From Camellia lanceoleosa (taxonomy: Eukaryota > Streptophyta > Magnoliopsida > Ericales > Theaceae): a stretch of DNA of 64,000 bases. Positions 10,095 to 22,700 of the stretch are shown here, one piece after another. The position numbers and the translations under genes are program-made. The number at the start of each line of letters is the position of its first letter. Position 1 is the stretch's first letter. The stretch is taken from the NCBI GenBank assembly GCA_025200525.1, contig CM045761.1, forward strand, positions 40,928,190 through 40,992,189, read 5' to 3'. Under the pieces are notes generated by a model. It did not search any database. It worked only from the letters and a program-made list of their open reading frames with translations, and was not told the DNA's origin.

Positions 10095-13000
10095 TGTAGA
10101 CGTCCCCAAACGTCCCGGAAGGGAAAATCCCGTTTTGTTCATTTGGGCTCACTACAGTTTAGGACTCAATGTCACGGTCTTGTATCTAATCTCGTAGAGT
10201 GCAATGCAAGATCGATGAATCATCAAAGAGTCCAAATCCGGCAAATCGTTTTTGAAAATAGATTTTTTTTTAAAGAAGTGCCAAACATGGACTGTTTTGC
10301 CAGATACAGAGTCACCACCTAAATATTTTATTTTGGGAAATTTAGGAAACCCCGACTCGTTGCCTAAGGCCGCGTGTCCGTCATTACCAGAGTTGCCTCG
10401 GCTCGAGAACTTGGGTACGATTGGGGAAGGTCACTTCGTGAGCACCCCCGCTCGCTCGATCAAAGATCAGCCTCTACTAACCATGATATCAAATTTTGAA
10501 AACATTATATGTTCTTATTCCGGTTATTAGCCTAGAGTTACTATGTGATGCGCACAACATACAAGTATAGGCTGGATCGCCTGAATTGGAACGAAACATC
10601 TCGTGTTTGTTTTGAAAACAGTTTACTACTCGCAAGTAGGCTAAAATGTGGATTTGCCACCCTCAGGTGGACTTAGAAAACATGGTTTTGTCACTATCTA
10701 ATGGGCTTAAAACTTGCAATCAATGAATTATTCCAATTCAGACAACTCAACCTTCACCCACAGGCATTTAGGCAGTTATATCACATAAGCAAATAGTCTC
10801 ATGGTAAGCATGCTATCATGGCAATCACTCACACGCATGCAAGGATGCTAAAGCATAAACACTTACCGAGTACTCTGAGCCAAAACAAAAACTAGTTAGT
10901 AATCAATGCATGATCCTAGTTCATGTTAAGATAGCTAATGCAACACATGCAAAATGCAACTAAGATAGGCTCGGCTATTCTAAGATGGCATGTGAGATGC
11001 TACAACTAACACGTATTCAACTTAGAATTGAAATACAATGCAGTTAGTATGATGCGCCGAGCCCGGTGCATGCAAGACATATGAATGGATGCAAACATAC
11101 GAGCATGAGTATGCTAATTGAAACGTGCCCTAATCTAACCATCATAAGCTAATAAATAAAAGGGAGAAAGATGTGGGGTTGGAAGACATACATCGCACAC
11201 ATGCACACTTATTACAATTGTGCCCTCGCTCGGAGGGTCCGAATAAAAAATACAGTCTAAATAAATACAAAACCCTAATTAATTAACAAATTAATCTAGG
11301 AAAGCAAGTAAATTAGCATGCAAGCTATGGACCGCCTGAGCTCTGTTCTGAATGATGAAAGATGCATGCTTGAGTTGCTTGGCGCGGAAATCCATTGCGA
11401 TGCCTCGATTCGCCTCTGTTTGCAATCAATGCCGGAATTGTGCAAAGCTCTAGAAGGCTGTTGATTTCTGATTTGCTGCAACAGAGAGCAAGAAAGGGGC
11501 ATGGCAAAGTATTTTCACATATGTATGCACACCTCGATCCTCGTGCCACCAATCACGCATCTCAATGCATAATGGCCGAGGAGTCAATTTGCACGACTCG
11601 AAGTGAAATGAATGCACATGACAACACAACAAAGCCTAAACTCCATCATGGGTAATCCAGAGTGTCGGTGACCGGGAATTGAGACACGTTTCGTCACTTG
11701 GAGTACGAAACGTCTCTCGTTTCCCGTGTTTGGGCTAACTCCTATCCCAAGCACAATGCAAATGAGATGGCATACACAATACGACCAACATGTAACCTAG
11801 CATACGCAATGCTATGGACTAAAATGGCATACACAATGCACGTGATATAACATGACATACACAATGCTCTAACATGCAACCTAGCATACGCAATGCTATG
11901 GACAAAAAAGGCATACGCAATGCACGATGGACTTACACCAACATGAGTGAACCTCAGCCACACTCACATCAGTGGCCATTAGATGAAAATGAGACAACCG
12001 AAATGCATGCACACATGCACGGATACCAAGAACCGAACCTAAGGCATCAAATGCCACTCTACCAAAGCATGGCAAGGGATGAAAGATGGCATACAAACAT
12101 GCAATTTTCAGCACTGAAATATGATGCGCAATGGCCCCGAATCATGGAAATATGGCACCCAATACATGAAAGAGGCCCCGAAACTCAAAACTAGGTAAAT
12201 GCATTGAACTATAATCATGCAAAGCAAGCATTATTTGATCATGAAGTACAAAAACAGAGCCAAGGCAGTCCCAAAATATGCACAATATTAGTTCAAAGCA
12301 TGGCCAAAAAGTGCTAACATGAAGGGCTAAAACAACATGCAACCTAGGCTAGTAAGCATGGTTTACATGGCATGTATATGAAGCATAAAAGAGGTTACCA
12401 AACCAGCCCAAAACAGTAACATGGCATGTCAAATAAACCCCAAAAACCCACTGAAATGAGGTTCATGCATGCAAGAAAAGTGTGTTCCTTTGAAAGGCCA
12501 CAAGAGGGGTTACTCTACACATGCATCAAGGACACTTAGCATGGAAAAACCAACTCTGGAAATCAATTATGACAGCCCTAAAACTCACCAAAAAGGCCCT
12601 GAAATGGGTCAAGGAAGCATGCAATGAAAGGTCCTCTTGAAAGGCCTTGAGGAGGATTGTTCCACACATGCATGAGGGACACAAAATATAGTCAAAGAGG
12701 CTCCGGACAGAGCTAAGGCAGACCTTGAAACTCACCAAATTGGGCCTAAAAAGTGACTTCACAATATGCAAGTAAGGGGCCCTTTGGAAGGCCAAAAGGG
12801 CCAACAAACAAAACAAGGAGAGAGGGGGTCACCCCCCTCTGATTTTAGCTCTCAAAAATACATCTAAGTCACTAAAAATCCACTGGATTTCAATAGCTAA
12901 GAGGCCAAACCAAGGCCAATGCGAATGCTCTAATACATAGCCCTATTCATGAGTAAATGAAGCATGCCAAGAGGAAGATGACCCCAAAAAGAAAAATGCC

Positions 13001-14653
13001 CTTAATCAAACTTCAAGAGGGGCTCAAAATAAGACTTTTTTTAGTTCATGGAAAATCTCAAAAATGCTTGCAAGTAAGGCTAAGATATCATGCAAAATAA
13101 GCCCTAAAAGAGAGATGAAGCATACAAGGATGTAGGAGACCTCAAACAAAAAAGTATCCTTAATCAAACTTTAAGAGGAGTTCAAAATAAGACACTTTAC
13201 AGTTTATAAAAAAACCCATAAATGCTTTCAAATAGGGCTAAGCTATGGAGCAAAATAATGTCAAAAAAAGGAAAATGGAGACTTACCCTTGTAGCACAAC
13301 AATGCAGTAACTTCTGGACCAAGTTGGTGAACCTTCAACCTCTGTAAATCAGTCCCAAGGTACTGGAATGGATGGTGGAGGTGGTAGGCTATGAGGTATA
13401 GTGTAAATGACCAAGGACAATGGTGTTTGAAGGCTTGAAGTAGAGAGATGGAGGGGAAATGGGTGTATGCCTTAGTCAAGATTGTTCAACCCTTGCAAAA
13501 TGAGAGGGAGGCCTCTCTTATAGAAGAGGAAAGCCATGGCTTCTTAGAGAAGCCTTAAGAGGGGGTTAAAGCTTCTAAAAGAAGCTTGACCAAAAGGGTC
13601 AAGCTTCCTCAAGAAGCTTGACAAAAGGGGCAAACTTCTCTTAGAAGCTAAGCCAATGGGTCAAAACCACCTTAAGAAGGCCAAACAAAGGGCTAAAACT
13701 TCGACAAGAAAACCAAAAAGCACTAAAAGGTAGCCCGACCAGTTCAAGTGGTTGGCCGACCACTTGCCCTGGTCGGCCGACCAAGGTTCAAAAGGGTCAA
13801 GGTGAATTTCTGGTCGGCCATACCAGAAAGGTGGCCTCCCAGATAAGTAGAATACAGCTGCAGGGTGAAAAACTAGAAAAAATGACCTAAGAGAGAGGAA
13901 AACCAGCTTTTTAGCAAGGTTCAAAAGGGTCAAGAAGAAAAACTGGTCGGCCTACCCATATTGGTGGCCTCCCAGGTGTGCACAACACAATGGTGGTATG
14001 AAAAATCAGAAATTATGATCCAAAAGTGAGAAAAATCAGCTTTCTGTCAAAAAAATCAGCTGGAGGAGAGAGAAAATATTTTTCAAAAGAATTTCTGGTC
14101 TCCCACTATACTACCACCTTCCTAACAATCAACTAAAGGTCCACACCAAAAATGAACCCTAACCGATGCAAAACGAGGGTTCGGGGGCCAAAACGCGCGG
14201 CCCGGGGCCCCGAAAACAGGCTGTCAAGCACCGGAGGTGGCGTATGACCACGAAGGTGGTCTCCCGGGCCACAGTGTCCCTCTAAGGAGAGGAAACAAGG
14301 TGTGTGCCAAAAACCAAAGCAAACGGAGGTAATTAGGCAGTCCCGAACCGAGACACACGGCCGACGGCTCTGAAAATCAGAAACTAGCCTCCAAACGGGA
14401 AAAATGGCCTATGACCACGAAACGTAGCCTACGGCCACTGAGAGATAGTCTACGAGACCTCTCCCTCCCTTCAGGAAGAGAAAACAGGACCTAGTTCGCA
14501 AACCGAGGCAAAGCGCAAAAGAGCCCCGAAGTCCGGAGGCAAGGCTCGCAACCGAGACTCTGAAACTCCAGAACGAGCACAATATGCAACATCACCGAGC
14601 ACTCAGTTGGTGACGTCTGAGTCTTAAGGTCGGTCAAAAATGGAGTGTCTACA
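10095..14653 (-). mobile_element. Giant solo LTR copy L2
   Basis: A 4,559-bp minus-strand LTR: start TGTAGACACTCCATTTTTGA at 14653 downward, end reading ...GACGTCTACA at 10095. It is flanked by the exact target duplication ACATG (10090-10094 and 14654-14658), with no internal region, so it is a solo LTR. It inserted into the gag of element B; the gag-like reading continues on both sides. The body includes the GC-rich U3 with CCACGAAGGTGGTC-type blocks, a TATA box, a donor and the terminal GTGGTGACTCTG block (AG at 10319-10320). Instead of the large hairpin array it has short repeats of the GGCATACACAATGC type at about 11760-11930. Confidence 0.9.
13281..13522 (-). promoter_or_regulatory. L2 core promoter and putative splice donor
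   Basis: Minus-strand TATAAG at 13517-13522 sits inside a short inverted repeat (CCTCTCTTATAGAAGAGG on the plus strand). The donor-like AAGG|GTAAGT lies at 13281-13286, about 235 nt downstream. Layout matches L1, L3, L4 and L5. Confidence 0.55.
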
Positions 14654-14658
14654 ACATG

Positions 14659-15251
14659 CCATGGGTGTACCGGGTTGGGCTTCGAAAGCCGTTGTCAAAG
14701 CCAAATGAGACCCACTCAGTACATGAGTAGAATTTACAATAGGTGGAACAAAATTAGGCATGAATAGAGCACCATTTTCTAGAGAAATTTCTATGGGCCT
14801 TCCTTGAACTTCCACAGCCACTGGAACACCATTCATCGTGCCGAAAACTCCTCCAACCACCGATGGACCATGACTCGATCCTCTAAGTGCGTGATTTTGC
14901 ACACCATTTTGAGCAACTTCAAGGAGAATTAAGGGTGAGTCGTGATGGTTTTGACCATTCCCAACATCACCATGAAGTTGTTAATGCTTGTCAGCGCCGA
15001 CTTAACCTCCATTTGTTGCTGGTGGTGTGAACTAACAAGGTGTGGATGAGATTTTAAAGGGTCATAAGAATCTCTTGTTGAGTGTGTTAGAGTCCGTGAA
15101 TGGCTTCAAGGATGAGAGGTGGGTCTTGAACTTGAGTCCTCTCGTCACCACCAATGGAAGAACCTTATTGATGAACTTCTTCTTCTCCCACCATCTTCAC
15201 CGAAGTTATGTAGATTCCGGATCTTGTTGAGACCATCAACCAATCCGCCTC
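14659..15251 (-). pseudogene. Leader and gag N-terminal part of element B
   Basis: Minus-strand DNA between the primer-binding site of element B and the L2 insertion. An open frame near 14902-14659 (MQNHALRGSSHGPSVVGG and onward) ends exactly at the L2 junction. By position it is the N-terminal part of the gag whose remainder is at 8201-10094. This N-terminal part has no domain I recognise; plant gypsy gags are poorly conserved there. The stretch from 14903 to 15251 is the untranslated leader. Confidence 0.6.
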
Positions 15252-15269
15252 TCCAATGAAGTCGCCAAA
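15252..15269 (-). other. Primer-binding site of element B
   Basis: The minus strand reads TGGCGACTTCATTGGAG directly after the LTR end (TTTACATACA, then two or three T). It is the plant gypsy TGGCGACTC-type primer-binding block with substitutions, and it sets the orientation of element B. Confidence 0.65.
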
Positions 15270-15270
15270 A

Positions 15271-16442
15271 TGTATGTAAAGGTTCAAGAATGTTGTTGGA
15301 AAATTCGAAGATCACTGGAAAATTTGAATTCTCTAGAAATGATGAGAGGCTTAGATTCTTCAACAATCGCAACTAGAAACACAATAGCAAAGAGATGATA
15401 GAGATAAGAGATTGGATGAAGAAGAAGGCAAAGTAGTTAGAGAGAGAATAATGGCAAGGCTCTCCCATGGATCTTACATCCAAGTAGATAATGGAAAAGG
15501 GAAATTAGTTCTCTTCCAAAAATTGTCTCTACAAAATTTATCCCTTATAAATCTATGGATTGGTGCTATTTATAGGCACTTCATGATGTAGGATGGAGTC
15601 TATGTGAAAGGCACATGGAAAATATTCCCTCTAACTACCTTGTTCGAGAAGGTGACCTCTCTGAGGATGAGGAAAACCCCGAAGAGGAGATCAACCTCTC
15701 GGCGAACCCTTCTTCGTAGCTACACCTAACCAATGATCTCCAATCATCCCAAGGAATCAGAGGTAGTCGCAGAGGACGTCCTGTCACAGAAGGGTCAGGG
15801 GTAGTTCAAGAGAACGCCCTGCTACAAATATTGCCGAGTCTCAAGGACCCCCTAGATCATGCCATCTTGACCTGGGTATAGTTTAACCGAAGAGTGAATT
15901 TATCTCCACTCACCGTCCTCGGGATTGGGTCATTTGTTCGAACTCTGTCACGCCTATGGTTCTGGTGCATAGATCCCAGAAAGCTCCAAACCAACAAGTG
16001 TTCTGGGACTCATTAACGAAGCGACTTCTAGATTGCATTCTAATCTATTCGAAGCCAAGCGTTTCGGATCTCTAAGTTCGTGGATCCGAACCCTTTCGAG
16101 TCCAAGCTCAAATAGGTCTCTAGGTTCGTGGTTCCGAACCCTTTCAAGACTAAACCAATACCTCGGAGAATGGATCTCCTCCGAGGGTTTCATCTCTTTT
16201 GAAAGCAATAGTTAACCTCCTCGGATGCTCGTATGATCTGGGCCTCCTCGAATGGGCTTGTTGGACTCTCTTTAGAGATATCTACTTGATGGGTCTTCCT
16301 CGACCCAATTTGTTGGCTTTCTCGTGGGCCCGTTCAAGCCCATTTGGCAATAATTTCTTTAAACTCACCAATTTTTGGGCTTTCCGATTGAGCTTCAATT
16401 GGGCCCAATTAATTTAGTGGGCTCAAGTTAACCCCTCTTACA
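15271..16442 (-). mobile_element. 5' LTR of gypsy element B
   Basis: A 1,172-bp LTR on the minus strand starting TGTAAGAGGGGTTAACTTGA at 16442 and ending TTTACATACA at 15271, followed by a primer-binding site and gag remnants. It is unrelated in sequence to L1-L5. The 3' LTR is missing because the left part of the element is cut off at the L1 boundary. The 5 bp beyond the right end are CTCTC; the partner duplication is not visible. Confidence 0.8.
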
Positions 16443-16597
16443 CTCTCCAACCTCTGGTCTTGTGTTGGCGTGTGATTCGGTTTGCTTTTTGTGCCAACCT
16501 CACTGGGATTGGAAGATTTTGCTATGATGTTTTCGTTTTGTCCATTGAGCTTCCATGAATAAAAAAATATTTGCTGTCACAAAAAAAAAAAAAAAAG
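16443..16597 (+). mobile_element. LINE-type 3' tail with poly(A)
   Basis: The segment GTGCCAACCTCACTGGGATT, an AATAAA signal (CCATGAATAAAA) and a terminal A run (16580-16595) resemble the LINE-like tail at 35470-36182, which contains GCCAACCTAGTTGGGATT and also ends in a poly(A). No open reading frame of a LINE is present. It separates element B from the NAC remnant. Confidence 0.5.
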
Positions 16598-16689
16598 GTC
16601 AAGTTAATTTACAAGAACTAGCTTCTAAAGGTATGAAACTTACCTATGTTTTGATTTTATTTTATTTTTTTGGCTAAACTATGCTATTG

Positions 16690-17712
16690 TTTTGGAACCA
16701 GAATTTGCAGGAAAGCTGTGTCGTGAAGACGTCGAACAGTGGTTTTTCTTCATTCCTAGAGAAGAGAATGAAGCTTGTGAAGGAAGACAAAGCCGGTTCA
16801 CAACTCCAGGGTATTGGAAAGCTATTGGCTGTCCTGGTTATGTCTACTCTGCTCGGAACCAAGTTATTGGTATCAAGAGAACCATGGTGTTCTGCATGGG
16901 AATAGCTCCAGTTGGAAGGAAAACCAAATGGAAGATGAATGAGTGTAGGGCCATTGAATCATCATCAGTTACTACAATTCCACAGGTGTGTATGTGTGTG
17001 ACTTGCATACCATTGCATAATAGCTTTTCCTTCAACTTAAATTGCCTATATACGTCAAATTATCGCTAAGGAAAAGGCTTGAAACTCCTAAATTGACCTC
17101 CAATAACATGAATTGTTACATGCCAGTTGTTGATTTGTGACATAACTCCCGCCACGTCATTTTCAGGTAAATTTAAGGATGATGTTTTAGAAGTCTCAGC
17201 GAGACTCCTATGACTAATTATAGTGTTTTCTTCCAAGGTTTTGGCATTCTCTATCACCACCCAGTTTATGAGCTTGTGTTTGGTTTTGAATTTATGAGTT
17301 CTCAATTTGATGGGGGAAAAAAAAAACAACCACATGGTTCTTGGAATTCAAAACCAAGCACAAACTCATAAACTGGGTGGTGATAGAGAATGCCAACCAC
17401 ATGGTTCTTGCAATTCACATGGTTATTGCAATTCTATTGTGCACATAGTTTTAAACAACAGTATCGGAATACATATTGATGTCAATATTGATATTAGACA
17501 ATATTGACCAAATATATCAGTGAATAATAGCACCAGAAGCCCAAATTCCTATTACACATTAGCTGTTACATAAATAAAGACCAACATTTAAAACCATGGT
17601 TGTGCTTAGCTAATATTTTGTCAATCATATTGCCTGTGTTGTGCAGGTAAGACAAGAATTCAGATTGTGCCGAGTGTTGAGCAGCGGCAGCGACAAGCGA
17701 TGCGACTGTTGA
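16690..17712 (+). pseudogene. NAC-domain transcription factor remnant (exons 2 and 3)
   Basis: NAC proteins are plant transcription factors with an N-terminal DNA-binding domain of subdomains A-E. Here exon 2 (about 16690-16985) gives REDVEQWFFFIPREENEACE, then GYWKAIGCPG, then KRTMVFCMGIAPVGRKTKWK, which are subdomains C and D. A GT-AG intron (16986-17646) joins in phase 0 to an exon beginning VRQEFRLCRV (subdomain E), stopping at TGA 17710-17712. The wording is closest to the ANAC090/ANAC061-type group. The exon for subdomains A-B is absent: upstream lie a LINE tail and LTR elements. Usually invariant positions are changed (WKATG to WKAIG, FY to FC, MNEY to MNEC), and the C-terminus stops about 12 residues after CRV. 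I infer a broken gene; a distant exon 1 outside the window cannot be excluded. Confidence 0.75.
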
Positions 17713-19445
17713 GCAAGCTCACTATGGTGGTGGTGGTGGTGGTGGTGGTGGTGGTGGTGGTGACCATGCAAATCCTTCTCAAAATATGGCACATTGGCAA
17801 GTGATAGCTGGGATGTTGGTGGGGTTGACAATGAAGCTCTGAGGGATTGGGAACAGCTGAATTAATTAGAATAAATTGCAATTAAGGAACTTAAGCTCCA
17901 GAGAAGGTAAGTACAAGTAAGGATGAGAATAGGGGCAAATAAAATCAAGATGCAGGAAGTCTATTTACTCAACCAAAAAAAAAAAAAGTCATGTCCAAAA
18001 GTTAGTCAGATTGTGATTGCAGAGATTGAAGTAGTGTTGTATGTATGAAATAAATTTAGACCATTAATTAATAATTCTGGGTACAATTTTGGGCACAAAA
18101 TCTAGATTTGTAGTGTTACTGATCTTGGGTGCCTAGTACAAGTTGTATGCAAAAACATATGGAAACAACGGTGAAAGATCTTCTCTTTCAATAACTCTTT
18201 GCCCCTTTGTTTCTAATCATTTGCCGTCGCTATGTCATACAAGAGAATCTCACAAATGAGAATTTTAAAGTAAGGTTAAATACATTTTTTTGTCTTCAAA
18301 ATGATGAATCTTGTGTTATTTTGATCCTTAATTTTTGTAAATTATATCAATTTGATCGCAAGTGTATAGAAATGTTTCAATTTGGTTCCAATGTTCCAAT
18401 CTGATCTCCAATATATAAAAAGTATTCATAATTTGAAAATTAAAAATATAACTAACCCTTTAAAGTATAATTATCAAACAACTGTGAATAAAATAAATCA
18501 CAAAGTTTTCGGGAAAAAAGATAACTACTTTGTATTAAATTGTTGGCTTAGCTTCTGCCCAATCTATTACTTTGCTTCTCTCCATTATGGTCCACTTCAA
18601 TGATTCAAATCGTTCATCTTATAAAATTTGCTAAGAATATTGTTCACGTAAAAAAAAATTACGTTGATTAAATATCAATAGCTACATAATTGCATCACAA
18701 GATCACTCAAACAAATTCATGATTTCTTTTTTTTTTTTTAATGTTTTTTTATCTAACCATGTAACTACTATTGTTCAATCAATTTTATTTTTGACACAGA
18801 CAATTGTTTCAACGGGTCCAATAAATAAATAATTCAAATTATAAGATAGACATGAAGTGGACCAACATCAAGAAAATTGCACAATCTAGTCCATTTATGT
18901 GGACTGAAGAGATGCTTTATTGTAAGATGGAAAAGTCTAGGGAACCAAAAAAATTCTTAGAATTACCATGAATTTTTATCTATGATGTGCACCCATTTAA
19001 GTTATGATGCATTATTCTAGAAGTTGCTATCCAAATACGTCAGATTGTAATTTTATAAAATACGACTCAACAAGTCATTGAAGTTACGACTCACAGAGTC
19101 ATAAGTCATATGAATGCACTAGAATTTTTAGAACTTTAAAAGCAAACAACTTTGAAAGTCAACATTGGGCATTTCATGAAATCAATCTTCTTCATGCATT
19201 AAAGTCTACACTAGAACAGTGGAAACTCAAGCTGGGGATTCAAATACAGCAAGTCAGTCTTTCAAAGATGTGTAAAAAAGAAATTCTAGCTTTTTTACAT
19301 ATAGTAGAAGTGGACAATTTCTCCCTTTCATTTCCTCTTTTCCTACTAGTTATGCCATTAAACCTGTTTTACACTCGATGATGGTGATAGAACCAATCAC
19401 AATGATTAGAGAATATATCACTTTGATGTCCTGAATATCTATTCA
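17713..19445. other. Intergenic spacer between NAC remnant and VPS55 3' end
   Basis: AT-rich DNA with no supported gene. It contains the (TGG)n tract just after the NAC stop codon. Near 18270-18420 it contains a segment (TAAGGTTAAATACATTTTTT, then repeated 'TTTGATC' phrases) of a kind common in short non-autonomous plant transposons, but I found no matching right end. The 3' untranslated region of the VPS55 gene, on the minus strand, must lie just left of 19446. Confidence 0.6.
17725..17762. repeat. (TGG)n microsatellite
   Basis: About 12.7 uninterrupted TGG units start 12 bases after the NAC stop codon. Length variation here would not alter the predicted peptide. Confidence 0.95.
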
Positions 19446-19743
19446 TCACCACTCATCTTCAAGGCTAGCGCGATGAAAACACATGACAGTGCAGACGAAT
19501 ATGAAAAAGGAGAAAAATTCAATCCACATAGCTCCTGCCCCAATCAAATCTGCATGCCTGAGGATAATTGGAATGGCTATGCTGCCCACCGATGAAGCCC
19601 CTGTTAAGAACTTGGCAGCATCCATCCAGCTGCAAATACAAATAAAAATAAGAATAAACAAGAAGGAAAAGAAACTGCAATTGCAGCGAATACAGCATAT
19701 CTATTTGAGCACTAGCCGAGGTGCACAAACAATTTGCAAAATC

Positions 19744-19780
<37 letters not shown>

Positions 19781-22700
19781 CATTGGTTTTTTGTGGCTAA
19801 CAAGTAGTGGGGCTATTAAGTTCTATGGTTTCTGGAGCACATAAGTAAAGGATAATATTTTGGAAGTTTAGTTGGACAAGGTTAAGGTTTATCAACTGTT
19901 CTGGACTCTGAATAATGTCCACGAGTAGTACCCAATAACAACATTTGGAACTGGATTCGGTTATTTGTGTATGCAATTGGCTCAACTGTTGCAGGACGGA
20001 TCATTCAGGCCTGCTAAATAGGGTTTTTGGATATGGGATTTGAGGCTAGCCAGGTCTTGTTATGCTTTTTTGGCTAACAAAGACTAGAAGTTAAAAAGAA
20101 GTCCTGGAATCAATCACAAATTCCTTAGGCACCAAACCTATGGTTAGCTTGCAAAATTGCAACCCGAAAGAGCTTCCAAAGCTCTTCAAAATTCTCAAAA
20201 CAGCTCGCTCAATCAAATTTAAAAGAGTATAACATATACAAAGACTTGATAACATAACTTGACCTGAATTGCAACAAACTGACCATAACCGTCTCTACTA
20301 CATCCAAACAATGCATGCATTGACCTCATTTCTCACCATTTTGTTTGGATGAATAATAAATAAAAAAGGAAACATGTATCTTTTTATTTTATTTGCTTTG
20401 TATTTAGATGTGTAATTTAAGTATTACAAAATTTTTATAAAGAGCAATTTTGTTTCTCACCACCAAATCTCACCACTTTTGATGAGAAACAAAACATTGG
20501 TATTAAGAGAAGAATAGGGTCTTCCCTAGTCATAGAAGGGGAAACTACACTCTCATCTCCTTAATCATCCAAACAAGTGATGAAGAGATCTCTTTCTCTC
20601 CATTTCTTTTCTTTTCTTAGCAAACCTCTCAATCCAAACAGACAGTTAAAAAGGTAACACAAGTCGTTGAATAAGCATATTTAGAATACTACTTTATGAC
20701 AACCAGTGAATTACTACTTCACGACAACCTCACATGGGTAGCACAATCAAAGTCATAGCAATATGCTCGCAATAAAAAGTCAAAAATACTTTACGACTTC
20801 ATATCCAACAAAACTCAAATTATTCCATTTACTTTCATGTCAGTCTTTTTTTTTTTTTAGTAAGTGCATGTCACAGAGTCAATATTGGGTGGTAAAAATG
20901 TTGGATAAGCCATTGGACTTTCCTTCATGTTCTAGATTTTGGTGCATCACATTCAAGATAAATTCTTTTCCATTTTCAACAGAACCCCAATAGAAAATCT
21001 TAAACATGATTAAAGAAACTGTTATTATAATCTCAAAAAAGAGACTACTAAAACCTTGAAATATTTTCAGGAAACTTAAATTAATACAAGTATCATAACT
21101 CATTTTTGGAGTTTCATGAAACTTATACATGAGTTTTTTTAGTAAAAATCTTGACTTGACTGAAAAAAGAAATAATTCATACAATATGCACACAATGGTT
21201 CCTTATATACTAAGTTATATCATAGTTTCAGTATCGCATTTACAACACAGTCAAACCATCTGATAGAGAAGCATAAAGGAGATACAAAATGAGGCACAAT
21301 ACAACAATCCTTTTAGAATCAAATACAAACATAAACCATCTGATAGAGAAGCATAAATACCAAAGCATACCTTCAAATACTCACTATATGCAAATTATCA
21401 TACTGCTGAATCTTAGGCAGGTTTCACAAATAAACATCCAATGTAATGTCAAAGGGCATGAATGAAGAAATACTCACCCCCCACCATCCCGGCTAATTAA
21501 GAATTGAGTGGACCCACCACCAAAGAACAAACAGGGCATAGGCACCAAAACATACATGAGAGCTGCAAGGACAAGTAAAAATCACAACATCAACCTTCGA
21601 AACACAAACCATGTTCTAATTACTCGAAATAACCAGGGATATCCTTGCACACCTGATAACATTGGCCACCAGTTGTTGTATAATGCACAAGCCTGCAGCC
21701 AGATAAAAAAAGAAGTCATAAAAACGCACTCATATAAACAGGTGCAGCTCTTTACATACAAGATGAACGTGTAAATGAAAACAAAAGAAGCGCAGAAATT
21801 CATTAAGCAAGGAAATGTACAAAGCCTATAGAACAACCACTAAAAGAACAATTTTTTTTTTATATTTTATTTATCAGCAACAAAAGTAATTTTATTGATA
21901 AACTTGGAGGGAAACAAAAAGAGGACAAGACATCCTCTTAAATGGACGCAGCCATCACAAAAAATAAAATAAATAAAATAAATAAAAATAAAAATACATC
22001 AGAGGGTTTGCATTATTTACTCTAAAAAAAAGTTCCGTTAAAAAATGTAACTTCTCCTATCAAGCAAAATATTATCCACTTGAAGGATTAAAAAATATAG
22101 GAAGGTCAAATACAAATGCATGGAAACAAACTGCCTCAACTGCCACCAGAAGAAGCACAAAAAGAGGCCCTTACACGCACACGGATATGGATACGTACAC
22201 AGGACACAATGATTTCCACAAAATTGGGAAACCGACATGGTGGGGATACGAAAAAATACAATTTTTCACATATTTTTTTTTACTATGTATATAAATCTAA
22301 ATTTAGGAGCATACAGATATGAGAGGCAACAATATATATGTGTGGGCATACTTATGTTTTTCTTTTTTTCACTTTTCCCCTTCTTTGTTTCCATATATTT
22401 TATTTTGACCCCAAATTAACTTTCTAAAATTATTTTTAAAAAAACAAAAAGACATAAAGCTGTCTTGAGACGTGTCTAGACACAAGACATGTGTCCATGA
22501 GGTGTTCCCAGCATATCTTGTCAAAAAAATAACAATTTAAAAATTAACACACCATGTGGCGTGTTTCTAGCATGTGGACATGTTTGTGCTATCTTGGTGT
22601 CAGAGACACACAACAACCATTTTAGAGTGTTTGTGCTTCCAAGCTCACACCTCATCCCTAAAAATAGGAGAGAAGTACTGAAATACAATAATAACAAAAA

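Noticed and set aside
17625..17881. Minus-strand frames with poly-His or poly-Thr
   Set aside because: These are translations of the (TGG)n microsatellite, not a gene.
20310..20640. Scattered CAAACA/TGTTTGG inverted words suggesting a MITE
   Set aside because: No consistent pair of termini or target duplication could be set.
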